From the NCBI GenBank assembly GCA_034440635.1, contig JAOTON010002101.1:496001-560000 (forward strand): a DNA stretch of 64,000 bases, read 5' to 3'. Positions 60,560 to 64,000 of this stretch are shown piece after piece. How positions within the stretch are numbered: position 1 is the first letter of the stretch; every line of letters starts with the position of its first letter. Under the pieces are notes generated by a model, which was given only the letters and a program-made list of their open reading frames with translations, searched no databases and was not told the origin of the DNA. Made by a program: the position numbers and the translations under genes. This stretch comes from Lepas anatifera (lineage: Eukaryota > Arthropoda > Thecostraca > Lepadidae).

Positions 60560-60830
60560 ATGTGTGTGGCTCCACCACAGCTCCGGTTCCGCCGCACCGC
60601 CGACAGCCACAATAACCCCGTTTGATCCTGATTGGCCTTGTATCTTTGGAACGCGCTCGAATTTCAATCAGCCGGGTCGGAGCCGGGCCAAGTATTGGAC
60701 TGGACGCACGCCGCTGCTGCCCCAGTCACCTCACGTTTATGCAGAGGCCAGACGGTGGCGGAGTGGGTGATCCCCGAGCACACAGAGCGCTGGAGACGGC
60801 TGGACCGCGGGGGGTTAAATCCCACGAAAA
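60560..60830 (-). promoter_or_regulatory. GC-rich patch with CCAAT box, possible promoter of the FReD gene
   Basis: A CpG-rich patch in AT-leaning surroundings. On the minus strand it has GGCCAATCAGG (a CCAAT box) near 60635. It lies 5 kb upstream of the first FReD exon seen and could hold the first exon or promoter. No start codon with a signal peptide was found, so this is weak. Confidence 0.2.
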
Positions 60831-62220
60831 TGAGGAAAACCTATTTGATGGGGGTTATCCCGAATAATCTGAAACCGAACAGCTCTATAATATGCACCGT
60901 CTAATTTAGTCATCGGCGATGTGGCAGTATGTTTACCAGGTACGAAACAGGACTTGTGCTGACATTCCTGACGTCCACTTTGTGTAATATGGGTCAAGCT
61001 GGGTTCATGTTTAAGAATTCTAAACTGCGAGAGATAGTGATGAATCATGCATACAGGATGAAATATATCAGGCATGGGAACCACGCCATGCCTTCTGAAA
61101 ATATCAGGGAAATGCCAGGGAAGGCAGGGGTGTGGATTTATATCTCTTTTGGGGTGCCCGGGCACCCCAATAAAACGTTGAGATTGTGTTAAGCATTCCT
61201 TTGAATTTAATTGTTTATCATTTTCGGGACGTTAAACTGGTTTTATTTGCTTCAGCAGGCCTGTGTAAGGGCCAAAACCAAGATAATATCATGCTATCTG
61301 TTTTTTCGTGATGGTCATTGGTATTCTTTCAAATTTGGACACCAATAATTTTTCGGAAATCCACACCCCTGATGTAAGGTTATGCTCTAGGCTTGGTCTT
61401 AGTCATGGTAAGGCCAGTGCGATTTGATTTTATGAGAACCCGTTGTTTTTCAATAAACATAATCAAGGATATGGGCCCTGATCCTGGCTTACAGTAAGTA
61501 GCCTGGGGTTAGCGCCACACAATCTGAAGAACACCTACATCTCCACGATGTCATATGGTAAAGTTCTGAAGAGGAATTTCAGATTAACATGTGGATTACT
61601 TTTGCGTGTGTTTCCAATTGTACCTATACGATGGCTGCAGCTGTGATTTTTTTCTGAATTATCACAACATATGAGTCAAGTTTCCTTTGCATCCAGAAAA
61701 ATTCAGGCTTGGAAAACAATAATTAGAGGATATTTCCTGGACAGAAGATTCATCCGTTTTGCTTCTCAGTCAATGCATGTATGTACAATTTTACAAGGCG
61801 CATATATCTGCAACGCCCTGTCACCTTGCGGCAGGACTAACTATCCAGTGTCATATCCCAGCGCGGTTTCAAGATCTATTACCGTGATCAACTTCCGCGT
61901 TCATTTTTCACCTCAAGTGGGTCGGCTGGCAACATTCTGCTCATGGGTTGCCATGAGCATGCCGCTCGTCCAACTCTCAGCATGAAACCGAGCGTGAAAC
62001 GAAGGCTTCGAGGCGCAGGAACTTGCTAACAAGCTCACTGAGTTCGCCTGAAAATGCTAATTCTGCTCAGGAGTTTTACAAATGACGACAATGTTCCGTA
62101 TCACAGGAATCATATTCTGGTGTAAAAGGTTTATTGGAAAAAGATCAAATTGATCATTATTGAATGAGCCAAAGGCTCAGGGTTTAGGTACCACACACTT
62201 ACGCCAAAAATACAGCATAC
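60831..62220. other. No gene recognised
   Basis: Open frames at 60929-61192 and 61671-61985 have no recognisable motif. Nothing else is evident. Confidence 0.4.
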
Positions 62221-62256
62221 AAGCGTCATGAAGTGGACAGTAATGGATATAGGACT

Positions 62257-62402
62257 TCAATTCCGGGGTAAGGGGGAAACTAGAGGTCTAAAGCTTCCCC
62301 GCCATTACCTTGAACAACCTCCAGCTATGAAATTACTAAAGGCACTTTGAAATTTTGGGGGCGATAGGCCTAAGCCCCCTAACACCCGTTGTATCCGTCA
62401 AT
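62257..62402. repeat. Short element related to the CAGTGG MITEs
   Basis: CCGCCATTACCTTGAACAAC and CCTCCAGCTATGAAATTACT match the inner part of 62959-63115 (TGCCATTGCCTTGGGGCATC, CCTCCGGCTATGCATTTACT). The ends are decayed, with GTATCCGTCAATGG at the right. Confidence 0.5.
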
Positions 62403-62958
62403 GGGAGTGAATGATTTTCCTAAGGGTATGTTATCATCCATCAAAACAGGCTAACATGCTAGAGAATGATACAAACAGTTCCAGTCATCTGCTTGGTATG
62501 TATACCTTCAACCATAGATCCATGTTTTTCCCATTGGATGTTTTTTGGTATCGCTCTCTGTCACCATCCCTTTTCCAAACTAAAGACATTTCAGCTTCAC
62601 TTGCCACAAATTTGTAACGCCATTCATATTCTTTCCAGGGTATCGACGGAAGCCAGGTAACGGTTAGAATTGATATAATGCCCTTAAATTGGGTGAGATT
62701 TGGTCCTTACGCAGTTTGGGTTACCAGTAAGGAAACCACACATGGAATAATCAAGACTCATCAAAGATATCAGCACTCAGCATATTGAAGCCCCTAACTA
62801 GTCCCAATCAGGAGAGTCGTACATTAGCGGTTTATTCAATTTGAATGTTTTATTCGGCGATACCCTTCCTATTGGTGAATCGTTTTGATGTGGTTGACTC
62901 GACATGATTAAGCCGCTGGGTTAGCTAGCTTACCAAGAGCAATACTATAACTCCCACT

Positions 62959-63115
62959 CAGTGGGGGACCCAGGACCTCATTTGAGGGATGAGAGGCTAG
63001 GGGGCTCGAGTCTCCCCTGCCATTGCCTTGGGGCATCCTCCGGCTATGCATTTACTATATGCATTCTGACATCTCAGAGGAGGAGTGGGCTTGAGCCCCC
63101 AGACTCCTTATATAC
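62959..63115. repeat. CAGTGG-type MITE copy
   Basis: It begins CAGTGGGGGACCCAGGACCT and contains GGGGCTCGAGTCTCCCCTGC and TTGAGCCCCCAGACTCC, shared with the element at 52046-52208. Confidence 0.55.
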
Positions 63116-63199
63116 ACAACTGCCCCCACTTACTACCAACACATATTAGCTAAATGAGCTTGCAACGAGGAGAGTTTTTGGAGCCTAAGCTTTCCATTT

Positions 63200-63337
63200 T
63201 TAGGGATACTTCATGCCGTTGCAAATCTCTTGCAATTCCTTCAGTAGGTAGAAATATCGCATGCAATGCTTCCATTTACTTAACGCGCGCAGTGGATAGG
63301 TGTCTGGCGTTAATGTGCAATTGAGGTCAAAGTGCCC
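63200..63337 (-). CDS. Candidate last exon of an unidentified gene
   Basis: On the minus strand a strong polypyrimidine tract (CTTGTTTTTTTTAG, then ATCTCAG) is followed by an open frame reading GHFDLNCTLTPDTYPLRALS, KWKHCMRYFYLLKELQEICN and GMKYP, then TAA. The composition looks protein-like rather than random, and the acceptor is good. I do not recognise the family. If the first AG is used, the exon starts about 7 nt earlier. Upstream exons would be at or beyond the right edge. It may also be chance. Confidence 0.35.
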   Translation of the reverse strand, partial: GHFDLNCTLTPDTYPLRALSKWKHCMRYFYLLKELQEICNGMKYP

Positions 63338-63594
63338 CTGAGATCTAAAAAAAACAAGGAGGGTTAGAAAAACGCCCGTTTTGGGGTTGTGGGAGCGAAA
63401 GTAATCTACAATATTATTACGTTTCATTGATCTAGGTCGGTATCTTCAACGTCAAACGAGGTCGTAAAAGTCAAATCTGGGTCGTGCTGGAGACCTATTG
63501 GGAAATGCCGTCATTATGCAAAAAGCCGGGAATACACCAAAAGCGGAAAAGTTCACAGAGGGAAGTTCCCACACAGGGTTCTCGGAAAGTTCGG

Positions 63595-63870
63595 AGTCGA
63601 GGTCATTCAAGGTCACTGACCTAGGACATCACAATATGGCATATTCCAAATAATGTATATTATAACTGACACTATAGCAGCCTTTGGGCAGAAAATGATG
63701 GCTTGATCTTGAAAAAGAACTTTGACCTTGATCTCTGACCTTGGCCTTGACAATGAGCAGCCTCAACTATGAAGTCACAGGATAACATGCGCCATGTTAA
63801 ACAATGTCATCCTACCAGAATTAATGACAAGTCAATGACCTTGACCTGTGACCTTGACCTTTATATAGGG
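63595..63870. repeat. Cluster of TGACCT/AGGTCA half sites
   Basis: TGACCTTGACCTGTGACCTTGACCT near 63837-63861 and further TGACCTTG/AGGTCA words from 63600 onward form an irregular array of nuclear-receptor half sites. Similar arrays are dispersed low-complexity repeats in many invertebrate genomes, so function is not implied. Confidence 0.6.
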
Positions 63871-64000
63871 TGACTGTGACATATAGCCCGATTATATGAT
63901 GTTATTATGTCACCACTCGGTCTGGTGCGACCACGCGATTACAATGGTCGAAAAATATAGGTCTGACTTTGGAAGTCTAGAAGTCAAATAATTATTGACT

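Overview
The window is animal nuclear DNA. The coding signal is broken into short exons with GT/AG boundaries and matching codon phase, introns run up to 19 kb, and the rest holds SINE, LINE and DNA-transposon debris plus very long (CT)n and (TA)n microsatellites. The fibrinogen-like domain and the repeat types suggest an aquatic invertebrate or arthropod-like metazoan, but the sequence does not fix the species. Most open reading frames in the window are chance frames in noncoding DNA.

Two multi-exon genes can be reconstructed. Plus strand, 8582-15986: the 3' part of a CABIT-domain signalling adaptor of the GAREM/THEMIS type. Four exons cover the middle of CABIT 1 to the end of CABIT 2 and a Pro/Tyr-bearing tail. 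Two apparent +1 frameshifts (one in the first exon seen, one at a C7 run in the last exon) break the frame as written. The 5' end was not found; a CpG-rich patch with three full cAMP-response elements at 6350-6660 is a possible promoter.

Minus strand, 55721 down to 18970: a coiled-coil protein ending in a complete fibrinogen-related domain (FReD). Nine exons join with perfect phase into 489 codons plus stop. The N-terminal exon (signal peptide or membrane anchor) was not found. The two genes lie tail to tail, about 3 kb apart. At the right edge, 63200-63337 (minus) may be the last exon of a third gene.

The introns and flanks hold most of the structure: a 1040-bp hAT-like non-autonomous transposon with a perfect 8-bp target duplication (27599-28638); two long foldback elements (44217-44590 and 58689-58950); a tRNA-type SINE family (1676-1894 minus, 58101-58280 plus), one copy framed by a 15-bp inverted repeat; two decayed LINE reverse transcriptases (39590-40215 plus, 57003-57690 minus); a possible mariner-like terminal-inverted-repeat element (32060-32861); two families of short elements whose ends read near GGCGGATCC; tandem repeats of 11, 60, 120 and 124 bp; and a patch rich in TGACCT half sites at the right end. 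No CRISPR array, rRNA gene or intact tRNA gene was recognised, and no new multi-gene system is evident.
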